Shown piece by piece: positions 7,223-14,944 of a stretch of DNA of 64,000 nt; position 1 is the first letter of the stretch, and the number at the start of each line of letters is the position of its first letter. The notes beneath the pieces were generated by a model that was given only the letters and a program-made list of their open reading frames with translations, was not told the DNA's origin and made no database searches. The translations under genes and the position numbers were made by a program. Source of the DNA: Candidatus Anstonellales archaeon (GTDB lineage Archaea; Micrarchaeota; Micrarchaeia; Anstonellales; CG1-02-47-40); NCBI GenBank assembly GCA_038869735.1, contig JAWCQO010000002.1, positions 73,337-137,336 of the forward strand, given 5' to 3'.

Positions 7223-8496
7223 AGTGAACCATTCTCCATACTTGTTGTCTTTTCACTATCTCTGACAGTATTTTCACTTGCTCCTGATTGCTTTGAGAAC
7301 GCTTCCTCTACAATTCTTTTCATATCTTCTACTGGATATCCACTTTTTATTAACCTTGTGTGTCCTCTTATTCCTCTCCCACTCTGCACAGTAGTAATTA
7401 AACCCAACATCTCAAGTTCATTTAAATACTCGCGATACCATCGTGCAGATTTTCGTTTTTTACCAAGCACGGTACATATCTTGCTATACTCCTCGTAAAC
7501 TTCGCCTGACAGCAAAAAGTTTTCTTCGTTTTCAGACTCTCCAACCCCTATTGTCCCAAGCCGGGAGTATCTCCCCCCCCGAAGAGATAAATTGGCAACC
7601 GCATAGAGCACAAGCCTTTGATTTTCTGGAAGAGTAATTATGGTTTCTTTTACTAAGTCTTCTTCAACTTTCATACGAGCCTCTTCAACATGTTTATCAC
7701 TTACCTTATCCGCTCCTTCGCTGTCCGCTATCTCTCCGGCTCGAAGCATAAGTTTTAGGGCATACCGCGCATCTCCTGTTTCATTGGCTGCAACTGCTGC
7801 TGCAAGGTTTAGAGCAGATTCGTCAAGTGCGCCTTCACGCAACCCAATGCTAGCTCTCTGTTCAAGTATAGTCCTCATCATTCTTACATCATAGGGAGCA
7901 AACGTCATCTCAATCTCACAAAGCGAGCTTCTACTGCGCGGATCTAACAGTTCCTTGAACGATAGGCGATTTGATATCCCAATAATTGAGATTCCTCCCT
8001 GTTTCAATTCGTCGTTTGCGCGCGTTAGCGCGTAAATAAGCTCATTTAAATCCTTAACCATATCTATCTCGTCCAAAACTACTATGAGTTGTATTTTGTT
8101 TTGTGATATCCACTCCAGGAGCTTCTCATATATAAGCGAAATGCCAAAACCTGCTTTCTCGAGTTCTGGCACAAACGTCTTGGTGATTTTGTGCATCACC
8201 TTGTATTTTGAGTTGTAAATGCGACAGTTCAAGTAAAACATTTTTGCATAATAGCTGTTAACTTCATTTAACTTCCCCATAACATGTTTAACAGAACAAG
8301 TCTTACCCGTCCCCGTTTTTCCATATATAAAGAGATTTTGGGCTCTTTTACCCTCAATTGAAGGCGAGACTGCAACCATTATACCCTCAATTTCTTTCTC
8401 TCTAAATGGAAGTATTGCTGGGATATAGTGGGGAGAAAGAACGTCCTTGTTCTTAAATACGCTTTTCCTCTCAAGCAATTGAGAAAAAGATGGCAT
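7219..8496 (-). CDS. cdc6: Orc1/Cdc6 replication initiator
   Basis: Origin-binding AAA+ ATPase that recruits the MCM helicase. It has Walker A GKTGTGKT near residue 60, Walker B VVLDEID near 140, a sensor-1 segment IIGISNRLSF, a sensor-2-like GDARYALKLM, and a C-terminal winged helix (from about 300: SKICTVLGKKRKSARWYREY). The length of 425 residues is normal. The gene is divergent from sepF across about 115 bases, where no clear ORB-type origin repeat could be seen. Archaeal origins often lie next to cdc6, so this gap or nearby DNA remains a candidate origin. Confidence 0.92.
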   Translation of the reverse strand: MPSFSQLLERKSVFKNKDVLSPHYIPAILPFREKEIEGIMVAVSPSIEGKRAQNLFIYGKTGTGKTCSVKHVMGKLNEVNSYYAKMFYLNCRIYNSKYKVMHKITKTFVPELEKAGFGISLIYEKLLEWISQNKIQLIVVLDEIDMVKDLNELIYALTRANDELKQGGISIIGISNRLSFKELLDPRSRSSLCEIEMTFAPYDVRMMRTILEQRASIGLREGALDESALNLAAAVAANETGDARYALKLMLRAGEIADSEGADKVSDKHVEEARMKVEEDLVKETIITLPENQRLVLYAVANLSLRGGRYSRLGTIGVGESENEENFLLSGEVYEEYSKICTVLGKKRKSARWYREYLNELEMLGLITTVQSGRGIRGHTRLIKSGYPVEDMKRIVEEAFSKQSGASENTVRDSEKTTSMENGSL

Positions 8497-8610
8497 ATCC
8501 TACCCTCTCCATTTCTATCTCTCCCACGCAAGCAAACATTTATTAAGAAAAGCCTTATTAATCCTTTCCGTTTAATCATCATGGCTTATATTTGCTTTGA
8601 GGTGACCAAT
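8497..8610. promoter_or_regulatory. divergent promoter between cdc6 and sepF
   Basis: This 114-base spacer holds TATA-like CATTTATTAAG (about 8536-8546), usable on both strands, and TTATTAAT just downstream. GAGGTGA at 8599-8605 precedes the sepF ATG. No long inverted repeats or origin recognition boxes were recognised by eye. Confidence 0.4.
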
Positions 8611-8976
8611 ATGGGGATTTTTGAGAAAATCTCAAGGGGTTTGGGGCTTGGACGTGATATGAATATAGAAGAGTATATGGACACAGTTGAGATGGAAAAT
8701 GTAGACGTCCTTCACGAAGCAGCCGACTTCTATGTAAAGCCGATAGCCTTGGAATCAGAGGAGGACATCTCAGTTATTCAGGACGAGCTTAAGAAAAAAA
8801 ACATAATACTCCTCAACGTAACCCCTATCTCTAAACAGCCAAATCGCCTAAAGCGGATAATAGATGAGCTTAAGACTTACATTACAAAGACAAATGGCGA
8901 TATTGCGCGGATTGACAACGATAAAATTCTGCTAACTCCTTCAAAAGTAAAAATAGTAAAAAGCAGGCGTAAGTAA
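8611..8976 (+). CDS. sepF: SepF-like cell division protein
   Basis: Membrane anchor for the FtsZ ring in archaea. The N terminus MGIFEKISRGLGLG is amphipathic, as expected for membrane binding. It is followed by a linker and the SepF core (VDVLHEAADFYVKPIAL, VIQDELKKKNIILLNVTPI, LKRIIDELKTYITKTNGDIA, DKILLTPSKVKI). The frame is open from 8428, but ATG 8611 has GAGGTGA five bases upstream and gives a 121-residue protein of normal size. FtsZ is not in the window; an FtsZ-based division system is inferred. Confidence 0.88.
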   Translation: MGIFEKISRGLGLGRDMNIEEYMDTVEMENVDVLHEAADFYVKPIALESEEDISVIQDELKKKNIILLNVTPISKQPNRLKRIIDELKTYITKTNGDIARIDNDKILLTPSKVKIVKSRRK

Positions 8977-9117
8977 TTCTTCTTCCTTTTCTTTTTGTTT
9001 ATCTACCACTTCATTTAAGCAACCTATGCTATTATCATAAAATTGCATTCTATCACGTCTTCTCGCCTTATGACCTTACTTTTTCCCAGCAAATACCTAA
9101 TATTTCCTGCTTTTGTC

Positions 9118-9786
9118 CTACTCTTCCTTAAAACCAAATTTTCCAATCATCTTAACAAAAATAACAGGCAAAATACTCGTAGATTGCCCACCTTCCCCCT
9201 TCTTTTCATACAAAACCAAGTCTTGGTATACATCACCAACAGGGATTACCATCTTTCCATTTTCCTTTAGCTGAGAGATAAGTGGCGGAGGTATCTCTGG
9301 AGCCGCTGCACCTGCAATTATCCTATCATAAGGCGAATTTTTCCCATAACCGAGTGTACCATCACCAAGAACAAATTTAATGTTCTTTGCATATGAAAAT
9401 GCAGACAAGCATTTTTTTGCCATACTAAGCAGTTCTTTCTTTCTCTCTATTGTTGTTACCCTACCATCTTTTCCAACGAGGAAAGAGAGGATAGCAGCAA
9501 CATATCCACTCCCCGTGCCAATGTCAAGTACATTCATTCCTTCCCTAACATCAAGCCTTTCAAGTGAAAACGCAACTACACTTGGAGCCGATATGGTTTG
9601 TCCGTAGCCAATTGGTAGTGGCATATCCTCATAAGCCTGTGCCGAGTATTCGGGACGAACAAACTTTTCTCGCGGTACTTCAAGAAGCGCCCTTGCAACC
9701 CTTTCTTTACAATATCCCTTCAATATAAGAGATTCAACAAGTTCTTTATTTTTATTTATCTTATCTATCAACAAGCACCACCGCAT
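9118..9786 (-). CDS. pcm: protein-L-isoaspartate O-methyltransferase
   Basis: SAM-dependent enzyme that methylates damaged isoaspartyl residues to start their repair. It shows the family order: VPREKFVRPEYSAQAYEDMPLPIG, YGQTISAPSVVAFSLE, the SAM loop VLDIGTGSGYVAAIL, and late AAAPEIPPPLISQLKENGKMV. The first ATG (9786) overlaps the upstream methyltransferase gene by 19 bases. GGTGGT within that overlap could instead serve a TTG at 9774 or 9771, so the true N terminus is uncertain by four or five residues. It is translationally linked to the upstream gene. Confidence 0.93.
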   Translation of the reverse strand: MRWCLLIDKINKNKELVESLILKGYCKERVARALLEVPREKFVRPEYSAQAYEDMPLPIGYGQTISAPSVVAFSLERLDVREGMNVLDIGTGSGYVAAILSFLVGKDGRVTTIERKKELLSMAKKCLSAFSYAKNIKFVLGDGTLGYGKNSPYDRIIAGAAAPEIPPPLISQLKENGKMVIPVGDVYQDLVLYEKKGEGGQSTSILPVIFVKMIGKFGFKEE

Positions 9787-10463
9787 TTATTTATAACCCT
9801 TCTAAAAACTCCAAGGATGCACGCATTCTCAATTTTTGTTGGTTGCGCCCTACCTAAAACCCTTCTAAATGCACAAGCCGTTTTTTGAGGATTGTTAAGT
9901 CCACCTTCAATCGCCATCTTCTCAAAAAACTTAACTGCCTGTTCCCTTTCCTTATATGTTGCAAGTTCAGCTCTCTTCTCTAAACGCAACTTAGACAGCT
10001 CATACAACACAATAGCAACAGCGTGAGAGACATTCATAACAGGATATATGTGATGAGTTGGGACGTGTATCATCATTTCACAAAGTTCAATTTCACTTTC
10101 TTTTAGTCCTATGCTCTCCCGTCCAAAGAGGACGGCCATTTTTCCCTGTCTTTTCATTTTTGAAAATTCTTTTAGTGAAATAGGTTGTCTAATGATGTGC
10201 TTGTGCCGTCTAAGTATTCCTGTAGTACCAACTACACTATCACAACCTGCTACAGCTTCCTCTAATTTAGCAACGATTCTTGCGTTTTCCAACACATCCA
10301 AGGCGTGCTTTGCATACTTCCTGGCTTCCAAGCCTATCTCACAGCGTGGCCTTACTAAATAAAGTTCATAAAATCCAAAGTTTTTCATTGCCCTCGCACA
10401 GTGGCCAATGTTAATCTGATGTTCTGGTTCAACAAGCACAACCCTAAGAAGCTTTTTAAGCAT
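9768..10463 (-). CDS. TrmJ/SpoU-family RNA 2'-O-methyltransferase
   Basis: A SPOUT-fold methyltransferase, most like TrmJ, which methylates position 32 of tRNA. It begins LLRVVLVEPEHQINIGHCARAM, with later GCDSVVGTTG, the SAM-knot segments VLFGRESIGLKESEIELC and MNVSHAVAIVLYEL, and a C-terminal helical extension of about 80 residues. An upstream TTG (10478) is in frame, but ATG 10463 follows GGTG with suitable spacing. It overlaps pcm downstream. The exact target RNA is inferred from the family only. Confidence 0.85.
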   Translation of the reverse strand: MLKKLLRVVLVEPEHQINIGHCARAMKNFGFYELYLVRPRCEIGLEARKYAKHALDVLENARIVAKLEEAVAGCDSVVGTTGILRRHKHIIRQPISLKEFSKMKRQGKMAVLFGRESIGLKESEIELCEMMIHVPTHHIYPVMNVSHAVAIVLYELSKLRLEKRAELATYKEREQAVKFFEKMAIEGGLNNPQKTACAFRRVLGRAQPTKIENACILGVFRRVINKCGGAC

Positions 10464-10520
10464 ATGAAAACACACCAAACTATCTGACTCTGTCTCTATT
10501 TATCTGATGAGATATTTTTA

Positions 10521-11090
10521 TTATCTAATAACACGCCCCTCTACAAGATCGATTATCGTGGACGGCTTTCCATATTCACATGGTCCTGAGTCAATTGCTA
10601 CTGAAACGGATTCAATTATGCTTTTTTCAATGTCATTAAAAGAGGCAGGAGGATTTCTTTTGCTGATATTTGCGCTTGTAGTTACAACAGGCACTCTACA
10701 ATGCTTTAGAAGTAATTCACAGAAGGCATGTTTTGGGATTCGAACGCCAAGCTTCCTGTTGGCTGATGCAGGAATTTCTCTTCCAGTCCTACATTTAAGT
10801 ATAAGAGTATATGGGCCCGGCAGGTACTTTCTCAAATATTGCATCTGTTTATCGTCTACTATGCAATAGTCCTCAATCATCTTGATGTCTGCCATCATAA
10901 CTGACAATGGCGCCTGTCTGTCCCTCCTCTTGACCTCATAAACCCGTCTCACTGCTTCAGTATTCGTTGCGTCACATCCTATCCCATAAAGAGTGTCTGT
11001 CGGATAAACGATAAGCTTCCCCGTCAACACCGCACGCGCGGCCTGAAGCACCGCTCTCCGAGGTTCCTTAAGAAAAGATACCACGACCAT
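10521..11090 (-). CDS. threonylcarbamoyl-AMP synthase (Sua5/YrdC/YciO)
   Basis: First enzyme of the universal tRNA t6A37 modification: joins threonine, bicarbonate and ATP. It has 189 residues in the short YrdC form without the Sua5 C-terminal domain. Signatures are LIVYPTDTLYGIGCDA, VYEVKRRDRQAPLSVMM, YLPGPYTLIL, LGVRIPKH and VPVVTTSANISKRNPP. GGATAGAGAGAT precedes the ATG. It stands 42 bases upstream of the next gene's open frame and is probably co-transcribed with it. The Kae1/KEOPS partners are not in the window. Confidence 0.92.
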   Translation of the reverse strand: MVVVSFLKEPRRAVLQAARAVLTGKLIVYPTDTLYGIGCDATNTEAVRRVYEVKRRDRQAPLSVMMADIKMIEDYCIVDDKQMQYLRKYLPGPYTLILKCRTGREIPASANRKLGVRIPKHAFCELLLKHCRVPVVTTSANISKRNPPASFNDIEKSIIESVSVAIDSGPCEYGKPSTIIDLVEGRVIR

Positions 11091-11250
11091 ATCTCTCTAT
11101 CCAACTAAAAGACTCCTTATAAATGCAAGAACTTGACATAACAAACGACTGTCACTCTCCATTCGTACGCTTCCATTTCCTCTCCTAACACTTAACCAAA
11201 AACATACCCATGCCGTTTTTGTCCGTTTTTAATGTAAGCCACATTTTGCT

Positions 11251-12834
11251 TTACCTCTCCCTGACGTCAATTTTTGCTCCAATGACTTTCTCAAGCTCCT
11301 TTATTGCCCCTCCCTTCTTGCCTATAATTTTTGGTATATCCTTCCGTCTTAGACCAATTATCACCCGGTTTCCACGAAATTCAATCTCAAAACCTCCCTT
11401 TACCCTTCCACTTAATAGCTTCTCAAGCTTTCGAGCCACTTCATCTTCATCTATAATTCGACGAGATAGACTTCTCCTTTCCATCTCTTCAGAAATAGGA
11501 AGAACAACTGTCTCTTCTCCAAATTTGTATATCTCATACTTCAACTTTTCAGTTTCAAAATCTTTTACCTCAATTACTGGTCTTGCTAAATCCTCCTCTG
11601 TCATTCCGGTAGGAACCTTAACTTTTAGCTCCATTGAATAGACTTCAGCTACCTCCCCTCCCCGTATCATTATTATGGTATCTATCACTTGTGGAATCAT
11701 CCCAAGTTCAATCCTATTGATAAATCTCTGGACAGCATCTATTGTCCTGTTTGCATGCAATACCCCAACAAGTCCAATTCCAGCCATCCGCATATCTGCA
11801 TAAATGTTGAAATCATCACTCTTTCTCATTTCATCATATACGGAGTAGTCTGGTCTCACAAGTAGCACTATGTCATTTGTAAGCTCAAACTTGCCCTCAA
11901 GCGGTGCGTATTGAGTAACCTCGTCACCAACTTGAAGGTCTCTTGGAGACTCCATGGTTTTTACAATTTTTCCACACGAAGAATAATAGTTAGCAAGAGC
12001 AGCGGCAAACGTGCTTTTACCGCTTCCGGGTGGTCCACATACGATTATTCCTTCTGCAGTTCCATCCAACCTTTCGCGGAGCTTTTTGCTCATATCATAA
12101 TCCTCAAGTTTTCTGCTTAGTATGGGTCGAACAGCAGTAATCTCAAACCCATCTGAGAATGGAGGTTTAGTGATTACAATCCTGTACTTACCCATCTGAA
12201 TTACCGTTGCCCCTTCTCGGTCTATTTCTAAGTAATATTCCTTGTTTCTTTCGGTTGCTTCAACAATTTCAGTTGCCATTCTGCGAATATCATTTGTTGT
12301 TAACTTTTGATCCCCCACTTTAGCAAGACGAAAATTTCCCGGCTTTCCGATCTTCGCCATCGGACATGCTCCGGCTCTCAAGTGAACAGACATTGTCTCA
12401 TTTGAAAAATATTTTTCAAAAGCCAGCTCACTGACCTGCTCTCGAGCTTTGAGATAAATGACTTCAATGTCCTCTACCCTCGCAATCTCTGCCTGAACCG
12501 TATCCCCTGTAATCAAAACTGCCCCAAGCTGTTTTGCAAGTCCTCTTATGAGCGCATCAATTTCTCCCTTTTTTGCAAATTCAATACTTCGTGGGTCTGG
12601 TCTCTCTCCTCGAATTTCAACTACAATGCCCGTTTCCTCTCCAATCTCCCTTAACCTCTTTAAAACCGCAAGACCAGCGAATCCAACCTCTCTCTTACAA
12701 TTAGCCTGATGTTCTATCTCAGCTATCGAAGCTGCAGGTATAACCAACGTTCCTGAAAGTCCAGCTGAGCGCACAAGCTCTATTATTCTTCCGTTTACTA
12801 TAACTGATGTGTCGCATACAAAAACTTCAGGCAT
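11251..12834 (-). CDS. PIN-ATPase-KH protein (PilT/VirB11-like, COG1855 type)
   Basis: A three-part archaeal protein of 527 residues. Residues 1-130 are a PIN nuclease domain (VCDTSVIVNGRI, EIDALIRGLAKQLGAVLITGD). Residues 170-430 are a VirB11/PilT-type ATPase with Walker A GPPGSGKST, an Asp-box segment VRPDYSVYDEMRKSDDF and GLVGVLHANRTIDAV. The last 70 residues are a KH RNA-binding domain (IIGLRRKDIPKIIGKKGGAI). The family is widespread in archaea and its role is not settled; RNA processing or an RNA-guided ATPase is more likely than pilus assembly. GGGTGC lies before the ATG. Confidence 0.88.
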   Translation of the reverse strand: MPEVFVCDTSVIVNGRIIELVRSAGLSGTLVIPAASIAEIEHQANCKREVGFAGLAVLKRLREIGEETGIVVEIRGERPDPRSIEFAKKGEIDALIRGLAKQLGAVLITGDTVQAEIARVEDIEVIYLKAREQVSELAFEKYFSNETMSVHLRAGACPMAKIGKPGNFRLAKVGDQKLTTNDIRRMATEIVEATERNKEYYLEIDREGATVIQMGKYRIVITKPPFSDGFEITAVRPILSRKLEDYDMSKKLRERLDGTAEGIIVCGPPGSGKSTFAAALANYYSSCGKIVKTMESPRDLQVGDEVTQYAPLEGKFELTNDIVLLVRPDYSVYDEMRKSDDFNIYADMRMAGIGLVGVLHANRTIDAVQRFINRIELGMIPQVIDTIIMIRGGEVAEVYSMELKVKVPTGMTEEDLARPVIEVKDFETEKLKYEIYKFGEETVVLPISEEMERRSLSRRIIDEDEVARKLEKLLSGRVKGGFEIEFRGNRVIIGLRRKDIPKIIGKKGGAIKELEKVIGAKIDVRER

Positions 12835-12904
12835 CTAAAAGCACCCATTCACTTTAAATCTCATATACCTTAAAAACCCCCTACCTGCGGACCGCACCCT
12901 AGCT

Positions 12905-12916
12905 AAAATTTATTAT
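12905..12916 (+). promoter_or_regulatory. TATA box of uvrB (leaderless)
   Basis: AATTTATTATC is centred about 30 bases before the uvrB ATG (12942), and no Shine-Dalgarno sequence follows. This fits a leaderless mRNA. Confidence 0.4.
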
Positions 12917-12941
12917 CTCAAAAATCAAAATTAAAACCCCT

Positions 12942-14885
12942 ATGGTGCATTATTCCCTTCGCTCTGACTTCAAACCAACCGGAGACCAGCCAAAGGCAAT
13001 AGAAGAGTTGGTTAGGGGACTTGATGGAAGAAGTAAACAAACTCTCCTTGGAGTAACTGGCTCTGGAAAAACGTTTACAATTGCAAACGTAGCCTATCGA
13101 ACAAATCGTAGCATGCTTGTCATCTCACACAATAAAACTCTCGCTGCCCAACTCTATTCTGAATTTAAAGGGTTCTTTCCAAAAAATAAGGTAGGTTATT
13201 TTGTCTCCTACTATGATTACTATCAACCGGAGAGCTATATCCCGCAAACGGATACTTACATCGAAAAGGACGCAAAGATAAATGAAAAAATAGAAAGAAT
13301 GAGGCTAAATGCAACGGCTCATCTCATGACTGAAGGGCCGAGCATCATAGTTGCTACGGTTTCCTGTATTTATGGCATCGGCTCTCCGGATGAGTGGAGA
13401 AAAATGAGTTTAGCTCTAAAAGTGGGACAGGACACACCAAGAAGTTCACTTATTGCTCGACTTATTGCGATGCAATACGAGCGAAATGATATCGCTCTTG
13501 CTCCTGGTAAATTTAGGGTCCAGGGAGAAACAATTGATATCATTCCAGGCTACTCTGACGAAATCGTGCGGTTATCACTTAACGACGGAACAATTGAAAG
13601 AATTTCCATCCTCGACCCTCTCAATATGAATGTTATTCAAAGACAATCGGACATTCTTCTTTTTCCAGCCAAACATTACCTGGTGCCAGAATCTGCAAAA
13701 GAGCGAGCACTTCGTGAAATTGAACTTGAGCTGGAGCAGCGCCTTCCAGAACTTGATGAACTTTGCGCTCATCGATTGCGCACCCGCACAAAATATGATA
13801 TTGAACTAATACGGGAGATGGGGTACTGTAACGGAATTGAGAACTATTCACGCCATTTTGACGGAAGAAGCCCCGGTCAACCTCCATATACTCTGCTTGA
13901 CTTCCTCCCTAAGGACGCAATAATAGTTATAGATGAATCCCACGTCACTATACCTCAACTTCATGGAATGTTCAGAGGAGACAAAACGAGAAAGAAAAAC
14001 CTAGTGGATTACGGATTTAGGCTCCCTTCAGCATATGATAATCGGCCGCTCAAGTTTGAGGAGTTTGAAGAAAAGGTTTCTAATCACGACTTAATCTTCG
14101 TTTCCGCAACCCCGGGTGAGTATGAGAAGAGCCACTCCTCCCAGATAGTTGAGCAACTTGTTCGACCAACCGGCCTCCTAGACCCTTATGTTGAGGTGAG
14201 AGGCACCCACAACCAAATAGAAGACCTCATCCACGAAATTAAATTAAGGAGAGATAGAGACGAGCGCGTATTGGTAACGACACTTACAAAAAGGATGGCT
14301 GAAGATTTATCAGAGAGACTTATCCAAGCCGGAATTCGCGCAAGATACATGCATTCAGAAATAGAAACATTAAAGAGAAATCAACTTATAAGACAGCTGA
14401 GATTAGGCGAATTCGACTGTATTGTAGGAATAAACCTCCTGCGTGAGGGATTGGATATTCCTGAGGTGAGCCTCGTTGCTATTCTCGATGCTGACAAAGA
14501 GGGATTCCTCAGAAACGAGACAAGTCTTATCCAGACCATTGGAAGAGCTGCGAGGAATGTAAATGGAACTGCCATAATGTATGCAGAGAAAAAAACGCCA
14601 GCCATCTTGGCAGCAGTTCTTGAAACTAATCGGAGAAGGCGAGTGCAAGAAGAATACAACAAAAAGAATAATATTGTTCCAAGGAGCATTGTAAAAGATA
14701 TCCCTGTACAGATAACGATTGAGTTTGAAGAGAAAGAAAGAAGAGTAAGCAGAGCTGAGATAAAACGTCAGATAATCATCCTAGAAGAAAAGATGAACGA
14801 AGCGGCAGAAAGGCTTGATTTTGAAGAAGCAATAGACCTCCGAGATAAGATAACAGAACTCAAAAGAAAAATGGCAAGGATGTAA
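12942..14885 (+). CDS. uvrB: excinuclease ABC subunit B
   Basis: Helicase-like damage-verification subunit of bacterial-type nucleotide excision repair. In order: Walker A GVTGSGKT (about residue 40), the beta-hairpin region YYDYYQPESYIPQTDTYIE, IVIDESHVTIPQ, SATPGEYE, the motif region LREGLDIPEVSLV and QTIGRAARN, and a C-terminal UVR motif (EEKMNEAAERLDFEEAIDL) that binds UvrC. Its length of 647 residues is near normal. It forms a cluster with uvrA and uvrC. UvrABC in archaea is generally taken to come from bacteria by transfer. Confidence 0.97.
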   Translation: MVHYSLRSDFKPTGDQPKAIEELVRGLDGRSKQTLLGVTGSGKTFTIANVAYRTNRSMLVISHNKTLAAQLYSEFKGFFPKNKVGYFVSYYDYYQPESYIPQTDTYIEKDAKINEKIERMRLNATAHLMTEGPSIIVATVSCIYGIGSPDEWRKMSLALKVGQDTPRSSLIARLIAMQYERNDIALAPGKFRVQGETIDIIPGYSDEIVRLSLNDGTIERISILDPLNMNVIQRQSDILLFPAKHYLVPESAKERALREIELELEQRLPELDELCAHRLRTRTKYDIELIREMGYCNGIENYSRHFDGRSPGQPPYTLLDFLPKDAIIVIDESHVTIPQLHGMFRGDKTRKKNLVDYGFRLPSAYDNRPLKFEEFEEKVSNHDLIFVSATPGEYEKSHSSQIVEQLVRPTGLLDPYVEVRGTHNQIEDLIHEIKLRRDRDERVLVTTLTKRMAEDLSERLIQAGIRARYMHSEIETLKRNQLIRQLRLGEFDCIVGINLLREGLDIPEVSLVAILDADKEGFLRNETSLIQTIGRAARNVNGTAIMYAEKKTPAILAAVLETNRRRRVQEEYNKKNNIVPRSIVKDIPVQITIEFEEKERRVSRAEIKRQIIILEEKMNEAAERLDFEEAIDLRDKITELKRKMARM

Positions 14886-14944
14886 AAGCAACCAACAAAT
14901 AATTACGTTTATGTAATCTTTAGTAAGTTTAAAGGCGAGTTTAG

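Noticed and set aside
8497-8610. Replication origin next to cdc6
   Set aside because: The spacer is short and filled by two promoters; no repeated ORB-like elements were seen, so it is not called, although it cannot be excluded.
11251-12834. Pilus or secretion ATPase for the membrane trio at 29-30.8 kb
   Set aside because: The ATPase domain is fused to PIN and KH domains, the hallmark of a separate archaeal RNA-related family, and the genes are far apart.
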